From assembly GCA_028554755.1 (NCBI GenBank), contig JAPTOF010000025.1:3645501-3709500 (forward strand): a DNA stretch of 64,000 bases, given 5' to 3'. The position numbers were made by a program, and so were the translations under genes. The notes beneath the pieces are model-generated. The model was not told where the DNA came from. It saw only the letters and a list, made by a program, of their open reading frames with translations, and did no database searches. Origin of the DNA: Cordia subcordata. Taxonomy: Eukaryota; Streptophyta; Magnoliopsida; Boraginales; Cordiaceae. Positions 10,191-21,435 of the stretch are shown here, one piece after another (the first letter of the stretch is position 1; each line of letters begins with the position of its first letter).

Positions 10191-12784
10191 TCAATAATAA
10201 TAATTAAAAAAGAAATAAATAATGCCAAAAAATATTCCAATTACATGGACAGATACACTCCAAACTACCCACTGATACCTAAGCCCTACGATGTCAGGTG
10301 CCACAATCTGGAGGGTGTCCCTTCTTCTCTCGTAGGGGTTGTTGCCTGCTCGGACCCTGATCGCCCTGGTGCTTCCTCTTCTGCTATCCCTGTCCAGGCT
10401 GGGATGGTCCCTGCTGCTCGGCCTGTCCTGCTGCCCGTGGGGCTGGGCCTGCGAAGGGTCTGCCTGTCCCTGCTGCACGTAGGGCTGGGCCTGTTGTGTG
10501 TCTGGCTGCACTTACAGTGGCTGTGACGGTTGAGTCTCAACCTGTGGGTCATCATGAAGATAATCCTCCACTAGCAGTGTATCATCAAGGGGTTGCCCAA
10601 TCCTCTGATGACCAGATCCACTACCAGGATGCGCAGGTCGGATCGGCACGAATGGGGTCGTCATGAACGAGAAGAAGGGTTGGCTGCCTGAAGCATGCTG
10701 GAAGGACCCAAACGACCCCCCAACGCCATGGCTAAACGAAGATGGCTGCGTTGAATAAGCTGTGGGGCTCGGTGTGGCTTGAGTGGGCTGTGTGAGGAAC
10801 GGGGACAATTGTGTGGGCTGACCAGTCCAATATGCTGTGATAGTCCACTGCGTCGGCAGGTAAGGCCATGTGGGTGTGGGCTGTGGCGGTGTCGGCTGCA
10901 ATGCCGTCGGGATATGCGGCTGCGTTGGCGCAGGGACATCGAAGTATGTGGAGGTATCGAGCACATCCTGGTAATGTGTCTGTGTCAATGTCTGCTGCAT
11001 CTGGCCAAGCACAAAATGCATCTTTAGCCAAAAGTTCGTAAAAGAAAATATACCCTGCGCATGCTGCTGGTACCTGCGTTGCAGGTGGTGATACATGGTA
11101 CCCATAGTACTAGCCTATACATAGAGCACATCATTATTACATGACATAATATGTACACGTAAGACTTTACAAATGTCATGAAGACGTTGTGATACTCTAC
11201 TTACCAAACGATCCGTGTCCCGGGACTGTGTCTGGTAGCCGGTATGCGTCTGCTATGACAATGACTGACTGATGACTGTGATAGAGTTATGCCGGTACCA
11301 CTACGTGTACTGAGACAGTAGGAGTACATCTGGGCTCTCCTCGACAATCACCCTCCATTGTTTTTCCCAGAGACCACGCAACCGATCTAACTCCTGAGGA
11401 TCCTTTATTTTCTCTTTTCCTCGGATGTGGTCCACTGTTGTTGACAGCAACGGTGGGGCTGGGATCGACTGTTGCAAACCAAACTACCTCATTACCCTGT
11501 CAGGTCTATGATACTCCACCATCCTTCCAAAGATGAGTGGGACACATGCTCTCTACCAATCAGACCCCTCCGTGCAATACATTGGCAACTGGTTAATGGT
11601 GCTCATGTACAGCTCTTAATCAAACTGTGATGTCAATGTTGTTGCTCACATAAGTTAAATAGATATTAACTTAAAGAGTATATGTAATATGCAATTATAC
11701 ATCTTAATATGCTTATCACACCTGATCCGGTTGCATTTTGTCCAATGCATCGCGAATCACCAATAAACCGCCATTAGCAGTATCTTGAAACTCCTTCAAC
11801 TGCTAATATACGGCACCACAGTGCTTCCCTGGTAACCCAACCCAATTACCCTCTGTCGGGTGTGACCGCCACGCTTGCCGTGCTGGCGGTGAATGGAGTC
11901 TGGGTCTGAAAATGTCGAATCTATCGAACAGCCACCACTGCACATAAACCAAGACGTTAGTAACATTATTATTCATAGAAATTTTACAGATACAGTATAG
12001 AATATATATGATACCTGCATCAGACTAAATCCGTCACACAAGTTCACTTTATCACCATATGTACATAGATCTAATTGATGGTAGATGGATGTAAGTGCTG
12101 CAGCGGCCCAATTCAACTATCTGATATTTCCAAAGGCCTGTAGCACAGACAACCAATTCATGTCTCCCTGGTTACCACTGGCGTCGGCGAACAAATGACA
12201 GTTCAGGAAGGAGAATATCCACAAACGGGCACGATGCTGAGCCTGCTCCTGAGTGTACTCCTCGAGATGTGTCGACGTGTATACATTCCTAACTCATGCA
12301 AGTTTACCTTGCCGGACCTCGCATTAATGGCGTCCTGAGGAAGTGCTGCACCACATACATAATGGAATAGCTGCTGCCACTCGACAACCGTGCGTCGCGC
12401 TTTACCGATCTCTGGCATAGGATTACCCCGTACGGGTAAACCCCATAAAATAGCTACATTCTACAATGTGATGGTGGCCTCTCCACAAGTGAGGTGGAAT
12501 GTATGCGTCTCTGCTCTCCACCGCTCAACTAGGGCAGTCAGCATAGGATAATAAAACTCCTGCCCACTGGCTGCATAGCACCCACAAAACCCTGCAGTCG
12601 CCAATGCTTCCTGAACACGAGGATGCTCCGGCTCGTCATATAAATGCTTATCGCATCTGGGTACTCGGACCTCCCTCATATATGTGGTACTCGTCATCAG
12701 ATGAGTCCTATGCTGAGCATAGTGAACGAGAAGGAATGTGTCCTTTGGTACTGGTTTTTGGGCCATAGCATCACCTACGAACAA
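10191..12784 (-). pseudogene. Plant mobile domain (PMD, MAIN-like) protein, broken
   Basis: The start codon at 12784 opens a frame with RVQEALATAGFCGCY, MLTALVERWRAETHTFHLTC and GEATITL, the PMD core. It continues with RRTVVEWQQLF, MVEYHRPDRVM and a long Pro/Gln/Thr-rich tail ending in a basic NPYERRRDTLQIVAPDI block near 10290. Three introns with GT-AG ends fit: 11938-12014, about 11650-11721 and 11115-11204. Stops at 12461-12463, about 12300 (with a frame change), in the second and third exons, and at 10512-10514 show decay. PMD proteins of the MAIN/MAIL group act in the nucleus in gene and transposon silencing, and transposon-borne copies are known. Here the gene faces the transposase tail to tail inside the same element. 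Confidence 0.88.
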
Positions 12785-12789
12785 TAAAT

Positions 12790-13335
12790 GAATTGATTAA
12801 TAAATATATTAATATAAATTCATACTGATAATAATCATAATAATACTAAAAATAATAATAACAACAACAATAATAACAATAAAAATGCTAATATTATTAT
12901 TAATAATAATACCAATAATAATAATTAAACTAACAATAATAACAATAAGAACAAGAATAATAATAATAATAATAAATAAGATAATAATAATAATAATGAT
13001 TACAATAATAATGATAATGATAATAATAAAAATGATAATGATAATGATAATCACAGTGATAACGATAATAAAACAACCATACTAATTGATATAATAATTA
13101 TAATAATTACAATAAGACTAATGATAATAATGATAATAACACTAAAAATAATAATAAAGCAAATAATAATAATAATAATAATAATACCAATAATAATAAT
13201 AATAATAATAAAATAATAATAATATTAATAACAATAATAATAAGAAGACTACTACTAAGACTACTACTACTACTACTAAAAATAATAATAAAACAAATAA
13301 TAATAATAACAACAACAACAACAATAATAATAATG
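12790..13335. repeat. AAT/ATT-rich microsatellite, left of the viral insertion
   Basis: Imperfect AAT, AAC and ACT triplets without a gene. Frames of Ile/Asn/Tyr here are translated microsatellite. It contains ACTAATTGATATAATAATTA at 13081, which also occurs right of the viral insertion at 20024 and 20477. Confidence 0.9.
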
Positions 13336-13440
13336 GAACAACCCAGGACAGAATCGAAATAATAAAAATGTTGAAATGATAGGGAAAATAAATTGATATT
13401 GAAAATAAAGTTGAGGGCAAACCTGTTGGGAAAATTTGTT

Positions 13441-13645
13441 GTTTATTGATATTGAACAAGATGATACAAGAGGAAGCGGAAGTACAGAAATGTAAACACA
13501 CAATATAGAGGTGCTCTCACTCTTCTATCCAACTCCTAACGAATATACAAAAAACTCAGCCTTAAATAGACTGGAGGAAAAGAAAAGAACAAAAGAAAAC
13601 AGTCCTAAAGCTACATTGGATTCCTATTGACTAATGATGTCGTCA
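13441..13645 (-). promoter_or_regulatory. Possible viral promoter and poly(A) signal
   Basis: On the minus strand a TGACG (13641-13645), a TATTTAAG box (13561-13568) and an AATAAA (13442-13447) follow in that order, about 75 and 120 bp apart. Pararetroviruses typically have an as-1-like TGACG element, a TATA box and a poly(A) signal within their terminally redundant region. Order is seen; activity is inferred. Confidence 0.45.
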
Positions 13646-13787
13646 GGAATCTTCACTGTTGATGTTGACAAAAGTTGTTGAATAGTTGAACGCGTGAACT
13701 CCTTTCGTCGAAAGTTGATGTTGGGATGACAAAAGTTGAGGACGCGTGTTTCTTTTGCACCGAAAGCCGGTGTACCCGCTTGCTTTG

Positions 13788-15077
13788 CTATCGGGTCTTC
13801 AGAATCTCCCTGTTGTTGATGTTGACTGGATCAGAACGCCTGGGAGTCGACGTTGATGTCATCCAGACCGAAATCTGGATCCTCATTCTGATCCGGGCTT
13901 TGGGTCGAATCATCCGACTCTTCTCCCGGGTTTGGAAATTCTTTGTTGAGTTCCTTGATGGGCCTTGAGGTTTCCTTTGGATTTGTTGCCTGTGCCAACT
14001 GTGCCTGCAATTGATTTTTGCGCAGAAGGAACTGGGACTGCTATTGGACGCCTTGATTCCAGGCCTCTGGGTGGTCTTTAAACCATTGTTGAACCACCTG
14101 TGTTGAAATTTTTGAACAATCGAACTTGTCCCACCACTTGATCTGGAATGCTCTACAAAGTGATGGTGGTTCCTTGCCGTCATTGAAAATGCTAAGATCA
14201 ATGAAAGAATCCAAGCAATGTTGAAGTGAAAATAAAAGATAAATAGAGGATAAAAAAATCTCCATTTATCGGGGGTTTTGAAAGATTTTTGAAAATGTTG
14301 AAAACAGGATAGAATTGAAAGGGGAAGAATTCCTTCAATCTCACCGAAATTGTGCCACTAGTTTCGCAGAAACCAAACTGGGGTTTTTGAAATATCAAAT
14401 TGATTGCAAAAGAAAATAAACCAAGAATGTTGATGAGATTTGTTTTGAAAATACAAAATTTTTGACCAAGCTTCAACATAATCCCAATAGTTGAAACTTG
14501 AAGGAGAAAACTTCTCCGAAAACTGTTGACAAGACTGAAGGGTCTTGTGGGTGGCAATCCATTCAGCCAGAGTGATGATCCGCTTGATCTGGAGTTTGGA
14601 ATGGGTTACCATGTTGTTTTTGTCTTTGTTGTGGGTTACATTAATGGAGTCAGTGTCTACTAAGATGAATTCGTAGAACACTTAGATCTTTTGGTTATGT
14701 TGATTTGGGAAGTAGAAAGGAAAGGAGAGTTCTTGAAGGAGTTTCCATGGCTCCTTAATGTTGACAAACTCTTTTTCAATCCACGAGATTCTGAGGGATA
14801 TCCGTGGAACATATTGACTTTTTTGAGGAGGCGTGTTTGGTGAAGGTTGTGTTTGGGTTGAAGGTGTTGAGGGTGATTGTTGAGTGGCTTGAGAAAATGT
14901 TCTCAAGGGGGTGAAAGTATTTGATGTTGCAATGGGAACGGTTTTTTGTTGAGGTGTGGTTGAGGATTGGGCCGACGCCATTGATGCCGTACTCGTTGAA
15001 TACCAGCTTTTTGATTGTGGAGGCGTCTTTGTTGAAGATGTTGCCTTACCCTTGCCTTTGTCCTTAGACGAAGACAT
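13788..15077 (-). pseudogene. Second reading frame of the caulimovirid-like element, unknown role
   Basis: It starts near 15077, overlapping the end of RNase H, with a Ser/Thr/Pro-rich leader (STKTPPQSKSW). After a stop at 14682 it continues with FILVDTDSINVTH, a SFNYWDYVEAW block and QHSWFIFF. These appear collinear over two frames down to about 13790. Function is unknown to me. Its place after RNase H argues for a two-frame viral genome rather than an LTR retrotransposon. At least three frame breaks are present. Confidence 0.6.
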
Positions 15078-18000
15078 TATTGTTGATCCTGCTTTCCCTG
15101 CAGAAATTCTCTTGTAAGGAAGTCAGGAAGGGAGTTTGACTCTCCTTTGATAAATTCAATATCAAAATCAAAAATTGAAAGAAGACATTGCCATCTTGCA
15201 AAAATTTGTTTTGAAGCCAGGTTTTTGACATCTTTTTGCAAAATATCTTTAGCAGCTTTACAATCAATTTTTAAAAGAAATTTTTGATTGAGAAGATCAT
15301 CTTGAAATTTTGTGATACATAGCACGATAGATAAAATTTCCTTGTTTATAGTACTATAATTCTGTTGTGTTGGGTTCCAGAAACCTGAGATAAAACGAAC
15401 AAATTGATCTGGATGTTGTGGGGAAAGACGCTGTTTGAGAATGCCACCAAAACCTTGTTCAGAGGCATCGGTTTCGACAATTTTGTAAGCTTGAGGATGA
15501 GGAAGACCTAAACAAGGGAGTGTCCTTGCTTTCTATTTGAGAAGCTTGACAGTGTTAGTGTGTTGGTCTAACCAAGCTGGAGGATTTTTTTAGAGACGCT
15601 GGTACAGGGTTTTGCGATTTTGGTGAGGTCTTGACAGAACTCAGAGACATAGTTGAGATAACCTAAAAATCTTTGAAGTTGAGTCTTGTCTTTGATCTCA
15701 TCAGGGAATTTAGACGCAAACTCTAGGCTTCTATCTATGGGAATGATAGTGCCTTGTGTGATATTGTGGCCTAAAAACCTAATGTTTGTTTTGAAAAGCT
15801 TGATTTTTTATGCAGAAACAACTAATCCATTTGTTTTGATGAGATGTACAAATGTATGCAGATGCTTCCAATGTTGATGAATGCTATCAGAATAAATAAG
15901 AACATCATCAATATAAACAATAGAAAATGTTGAAAAAGGACTAAAAATATCATTCATAATTTTTTGAAATTCAAAAGGGGCATTCTTGAGATCAAAAGGC
16001 ATAACGTTCCATTCATATTGACCAAACGGGACGTTGAATGCAGTCTTGTAGCGATCTGCTTCCTTGATTTGAATTTGATTGTATGCACCCTTCATGTCGA
16101 ATGTTGAGAAGATCTTCGCGTTGACCAATCGCTTGAGAAGATCGCGCTTGTTGGGTAATGGATAACGAATCCATTGAAGTGCACTGTTGAGAGGTTTGTA
16201 GTTGATGACCATCCTAGGGGTTCCTCGTTCGATTTCAGAAGCTTTCTGAACATAGAACACTGCGCAACTCCATGGACTTTTGCTGGGTCGGATAAGTCCT
16301 TTGTTAAGGAGGTCTTGAATCTCCTGTTTGCAATACTGAAGCATATCCTGGTTCATCTGGATTGGACGCGCTTTTGTTGGAATCATGGAATCATTGAAAT
16401 CAGAAACATAAGGTAAAGATACCTCATGTGTTTTGCGTTTCCAAAAAGCATTGGAAATGGAAGAGCAAACTTCTGATTCGAGTTGTTTTTGAAAAGAGGA
16501 AACTTGATTTTGAAAATCAGATGACTCAATTTTGGAAGTGATCCTAGCAAACTCAAGATCTTGTTTGAGAAAATTAATTTGTTGAGTTTTACATTGGATC
16601 AAATTGAGTTTTTTCTCAAGGGAAAGGTCCTTAAGCATATTAAGGTCCTTAACTCTAGCAGAATCAATGAAATTGAAAAGAATATTTTGAGAAAGTAAAT
16701 TTGTTTGAATACCCTTATTCGAAACTAAAAATGGTTTGATTAAATCCAGAAAAGGGGATCCAAGGATGATTGGAGTGTTGAGATTACGAATAACAATAAA
16801 ACTTGTTTTGATACAAACACCATCTTTGCAAATATGAACATTAGAAAGACGATATTTGATTTTCAAACTTGATCCATTTGCGGCAAACATTTTTTCAGAA
16901 GATTTATCAAAATATTTTGTTGGAATTAAACCTTCTTGAATACAATTAAGATCCGCACCTGAATCAATTAATGCAATAAATGTAAAAGAAACTTGATTAT
17001 TAATAACAAGAGTAATAAAAGTATGCCATTTTTGAAAAGTAATTTGAGAAGAAATACGGAAAAGATTCTCTTCTTGAACTTCATCTTCAGCTTGCTTATT
17101 CGGAAGAGAAGTAGAGTTGGAAGAAGAAGGTTGGGAGGATAGAGTTGATTTGATTTGGCGAACTTCAGATTTAAGATCTGAAAGTTCCTTTTTGAGAAAG
17201 TTGATCTCTTGTTGAAGATCCTGGACTGAAGGTTGAGAGGGAAGGATTTTGGTTTGATGCTTCTTCAGAATCTTCTGGAGATTATAGGGTTCCGAAGGTT
17301 CCGCGAGTTGAGTTTGTTGTTGCGCTTCCTCGGCTTTGTCTTGGGAGAGCAAATCCTTTATCGCTTGAACATACTCCAATTGTTTTTTAGGAGAATCGAG
17401 ATAGGTTGCGAATTGGATAAGCTGATTAGATAGAGTTGAAGAGGAGGAAGAGGTAATCACATTGAGTTTGAGTTTTGGTTTACTGCAGGAATCGCACATG
17501 CAGTTATTTGAAAGAATTGGTCGGGAAGAAGAGGAAGAAGATGAACCATTAGAGGAGTCATTGTCGAGCTCATCGAGTTGAAATTCTTCTTCTGATGATG
17601 ACTGATTGTTGAGGATGCTGAAAAGCTGTTGTTGAACTTCTTTGTCCATCTGAAGTTCATTCAGTTTTGCTTTGAGTTTGAATTGGTTGGAGAAATGCCC
17701 TGGTTTACCACATTTGTAACAAACCGGAGTCCTCTTGGATGCTTTGGAGGTTTTGTTGGGTTTTGAGTAATACTTGGATTTGGAGAATTGAGGTTTTTGG
17801 TATTTTCTGTTCTTGTGGTATTTTGAGTAGGGTTTGGTTTTTGAAAAGGATTTGGTCTTGGGTTTTTTCTTGGAGGGGTTTGTTTTGCGAAGAGGTTGGT
17901 ATCAGAATTGCTCACAGAAATTTCCAAGCTCTTTGCGTGTTGAAAGCTGTTGACGATCCAGTTGATTCTTGATACGCAGGTCTGTGCAAAGTTCCAAACC

Positions 18001-20017
18001 TGTTTGATTGATGAAAGCAATAAATTGACCATATGAAAGGTGATCATAGGGAATATAACCACCATATTGATTGCAGATTTTGGTTCGCACCTTTTCTGCA
18101 AATAGAGAAGGAAGTCCGAAAAGAAACTTTTCTTTCCAGAATGAATGTTGGCAATCAGATATGAGCCTAACCCTGGTGAGGAAGGTATCTTTGTACCATC
18201 GGAAATCCCTAAGGGTTTTGCAACTAAGATTGGAAAGAGTTTCAAGACTCTTTTCCTGGAGTGATTCAGATCCACCTACAAAATAAATTGCGATTGTTGA
18301 AAAAAAAGTGTTGGTAGCATCAGAGATCATCTGGCCACGACCATTGAGAATTGGATTGCCAGCTTGATCCTTTTGAACCGCGTTGTAGATTCCTTGGCCC
18401 TGCTCTTCAGTGAGGTAATTTTCCCACCATCCTTTGAGAATGCCTCTGAATCCACCTACGATTAATTTTGCGACATGTTGATCCGTCTTGTTGTGAATCT
18501 TGAAAACGTTAGATGCCATGGTCATTTCTTGAAGAAGATTGAGTATCTCATACTCACTTCTGCCGTTGATATTCCACTCGTAAAGAACACCGTATGAATA
18601 TGATTTTTGAACGAATGACTCACGCTCTTCGAAGCCAATATCGATAGGAGTAGATCTTGGGTAATAGTTTTGAACAGGGTAATAATGAGGTTTGTTGACA
18701 ATAGCTTGAAGTTGAGGAAGGGGTTCTTGAGGAAGGGATTCTTGTTGGATAAATTGATTTTCTATTGCAGCGATAGACGAATCAGAATCAGAAGAGGATT
18801 CTTGATCTGGATCTTGATTGATAACTACAACAGATTTGTGCTATTGTGAGGAAGGAGTCTCTGGAGACTTATTCGCCATCTCAGAGATGAATCTTGGAAG
18901 TTGAGAAGAAGATGAAGAAGGAGGATGTGTCATTGGTGGTCGAATGACTGATTTGGAAGCCACCACTTGGGGAGAAGGAGTATCTGGAACTACCTTATCC
19001 TTACCTTTGAGTGATAATGATTGAAGAATTTGAATTTGTTGGTCGACTTTCCTAAAAAGATCAGCATTAGGGTCTTTCTTGAGCTTAACTTCTGCAGGAA
19101 GAGAGAAGGGTTTGATGATAGGAGGAGAGATATTGGAAGAAGGTTTGGTCGGGAAAGGTTCTTTTGAAACCAAAGCTTCAATTTTGTCAAGTTGGGTACC
19201 TATAGTATCAAGGTATTGATTGGTAAAATTATTTTGTTCAATTATTTTATTAGTCTCCTTAACTGTTGTTTCCTTAGATGAATCCAAAGACGTAGAAGGT
19301 CCTTTGATTGGAGACGTAGGAATAGAAAAATTTTGAAAAGAAAGTTGGATATTTTGAAATGAAGGTCTTTTGGAATCAACCATTGTTTTTTGATCCAAAA
19401 GCAACCATTTATTTGTTGAAGAAGAAACCATTTGAAGATTTGTTGAAAAAGGAAAATCAATTTCTTGGGCTGCGGCAAACATTTCAAACCACTGGAAAAA
19501 AGGAAGAGTGATTTTGTTTTGACGCATAAAATGATAAAATTCTTCATAGATCTCATCCTTTTGAGATCTCGTGAAGTGTTGAAGGAACCATGTTCTTTTT
19601 TTTCTCATTTTGAAGAGAGTTGAAATCAGTTTTGAGGAAAGGAAAATCAATTTTGAACTCTGTGTTGACCATAAAAAGATTTTTGGTTGAAGAAGAGGGT
19701 CCTACCATATCACTAGCTGTTGGTGACATGTTAGACTGTTGGACATATATATTTTGAGGGATTGGTACAGTTTCCACTATGCCAAGAGGGATGTTGGACT
19801 TGGACCGCTGATGATTGAAGGGACATTCAGAAGCATGTTGGAAAGGATATTCAGGTTTAGAAACGAGTCTGGAAGAATGGGAAGAAGTAGATCTCCTAAC
19901 CGATTCAAAGTCAGAGGTACTAAACCTGATTTTATCTTGATTGTTGAACTTGATCTCAACTATGCCATCCTGATGTTGCTCAATAGAGGCGAGGTCGTCG
20001 TGTTGTTGGGGTACTGT
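15064..20017 (-). pseudogene. Caulimovirid-like polyprotein (coat-like, protease, RT, RNase H), multiply broken
   Basis: The coding order on the minus strand is collinear. 20017-18850 is an N-terminal region of unknown role. A coat-like region follows at about 18525-17900. A CCHC knuckle lies near 17680-17725 (CYKCGKPGH, last Cys replaced by Phe). Ser- and Gln-rich and coiled-coil segments come next. The protease site DSGADLNC is near 16950, the reverse transcriptase has YIDDVLIYS near 15910, and RNase H lies at about 15540-15080 with a final DFLTREF. Lesions: frame change at the T run 19597-19603, in-frame stops ending at 18841, 17902 and 15808, and further stops and frame changes between 15808 and 15325. 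The stretch 17649-15808 is the longest open piece (613 codons). Confidence 0.85.
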
Positions 20018-20060
20018 AATAAAACTAATTGATATAATAATTATAATACTTACAATATCA

Positions 20061-20133
<73 letters not shown>

Positions 20134-20513
20134 TACTATTATTATCATTATATTGAATATAATAACAATAACAATGTAATAATAATAATAATAAACCAAA
20201 ATTATATAAAAATATAATTATAATAACAATACAAATAATAATGATCATGGCACTAATAATAATAATAATAATAATAACGATAATAATGATACAACTAATA
20301 ATAATAATAATAATAAAGAAAATAATTTAATAATAATAATAATAATAACAATAATAATAATAACAAAAACAATAATAATAATAATTATAATAATAATAAT
20401 AATATTGATGATGCTAATAATGATAGAAAATAATGATAATGATAACTATAATGATAATAACCATAATAATAATAAAACTAATTGATATAATAATTATAAT
20501 ACTTACAATATCA

Positions 20514-20589
<76 letters not shown>

Positions 20590-20706
20590 TACTATTATTA
20601 TTATTATATTGAAAATAATAACAATAACAATAAAATAATAATAATAAAACAAATTTACATAAAAATATAATTAGAATAACAATACAAATAATAATGATCA
20701 TGACAC

Positions 20707-20752
<46 letters not shown>

Positions 20753-20800
20753 TTCAATAATAATAATAATATTTTCAATAATAATAATTTTAACGTGGTG
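20018..20800. repeat. AAT microsatellite with an internal ~235-bp duplication
   Basis: Long perfect (AAT)n runs at about 20068-20132 and 20516-20588. The block from 20024 recurs at 20477 (offset 453 bp), including CTTACAATATCAATATAATA and AACAATACAAATAATAATGA. No gene. Confidence 0.9.
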
Positions 20801-21167
20801 ATTAAAATATCAACATATAAAATTAAAATGCATAACAATAACATCAATAATCATATCACCCATTTTATACGTAATATAAACATGCACAACATATATGTAC
20901 ATATACATCATGAATATATACATAAATACGATATATACAACTATACATACATATGAAACATACATATACGTGAAACAACTTCAAAAAAACATAAAAAACA
21001 ATAATTTAAATCAGTAAAAACTTGAAAAAACTTACAATAAGAGGCAAAATCCTAGGCTTCAAGCTTTTTGTGCGAGATTTTGAGTTTTGTGGCTAAAAAA
21101 TCGTGGGGTAAAACAAGGGAGGAAAAAATCCTTGAAGCTCAGGTGGGGAAGAAGAAGAAGAAGGGGG
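20801..21167 (-). other. Probable 5' leader region of the PMD gene
   Basis: Non-coding, between the AAT tract and the TATA box on the minus strand. A GAAGAAGAAGAAGG run at about 21149-21165 lies just downstream of that TATA box. Confidence 0.35.
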
Positions 21168-21176
21168 TATTTATAT
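21168..21176 (-). promoter_or_regulatory. TATA box at the right end of the MULE (PMD gene side)
   Basis: Minus strand ATATAAATA followed by CCCCCTT, closely mirroring TATATAAATCCCC at the left end. It would drive the PMD gene, whose first coding exon is now about 8.4 kb away because of the viral insertion. Confidence 0.5.
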
Positions 21177-21219
21177 TGAAACGATCGGCTTTTGAATAGC
21201 TGAAAGCATGGAAATCCAG

Positions 21220-21295
21220 GCACAATAAATATGTTGTCGTTACAGAAGATATTTCGGCCGAAATATCTTCTGTAATGGCACTATATTTATTGTGC
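21220..21295. repeat. 76-bp near-perfect palindrome in the MULE right arm
   Basis: Inner arms 21240-21257 and 21258-21275 are exact reverse complements (18 bp each, no spacer, centre TTTCGGCCGAAA). Outer arms 21220-21232 and 21283-21295 are also exact (13 bp). They are separated by two non-matching 7-bp segments. Confidence 0.95.
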
Positions 21296-21308
21296 ACATT
21301 TTCGTTTT

Positions 21309-21426
21309 TTGAATTGCCTATTTTGTTTATTCAAAAATTGAAAGTGCTAGTTTTGAAACCCAACCTAAAACAAGGCTATTTTTGAAATTGAATATTTAAA
21401 TTGTGTTATTTGTAAAAAAAAAAACC
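21309..21426 (-). repeat. Right terminal inverted repeat of the MULE
   Basis: Reverse complement partner of 6696-6811; ends in a run of A followed by CC at 21425-21426. Confidence 0.9.
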
Positions 21427-21435
21427 ACTTTGATT
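21427..21435 (+). repeat. Right 9-bp target site duplication of the MULE
   Basis: ACTTTGATT, identical to 6687-6695. Confidence 0.9.

Larger units (their letters stand above)
13336..20017 (-). mobile_element. Endogenous caulimovirid-like (pararetrovirus) insertion, decayed
   Basis: About 6.7 kb of minus-strand coding sequence lies in the middle of AAT-rich MULE DNA. The order is: N-terminal polyprotein region, coat-like region, zinc knuckle, aspartic protease, reverse transcriptase and RNase H, then a second reading frame, then a promoter/poly(A)-like segment. No LTRs or primer-binding site were found. A coat/protease/RT/RNase H polyprotein plus a second frame of unknown role resembles florendovirus-type endogenous caulimovirids, but a search is needed to place it. 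The movement-protein region expected at the N terminus was not recognised, so the 5' end may be truncated. Edges are set where AAT repeats stop, accurate to about 20 bp. It cannot encode a complete protein. Confidence 0.75.
6696..21426. mobile_element. Mutator-like element (MULE) with MuDR transposase and PMD gene
   Basis: Terminal inverted repeats of 116 and 118 bp (6696-6811, 21309-21426) begin GGATTTTTTTTAC and, in reverse complement, GGTTTTTTTTTTTAC. They are bounded by ACTTTGATT on both sides (6687-6695 and 21427-21435), a perfect 9-bp duplication, the length typical of Mutator. Inside, TATA-like boxes lie 325 bp and about 130 bp inward of the repeats. The interior holds a MuDR transposase, a PMD gene, AAT-rich DNA and a nested caulimovirid-like insertion. 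Without that insertion the element would be about 8 kb. Coding parts are broken, so it would need a transposase from elsewhere to move. Confidence 0.92.

Noticed and set aside
10113..11027. Plus-strand frames at 10113-10526 and 10779-11027
   Set aside because: They are antisense to the PMD gene's Pro/Gln-rich tail and show no motif.
12809..13501. Open frames of Ile, Asn, Tyr and Val runs
   Set aside because: They are translations of AAT-type microsatellite on both strands; same for frames at 19900-20701.
13336..20017. An ordinary Gypsy element in place of a virus
   Set aside because: No LTRs, primer site or integrase were found, and a second frame plus promoter/poly(A) segment follows RNase H; caulimovirid-like is the better reading, though not proven.
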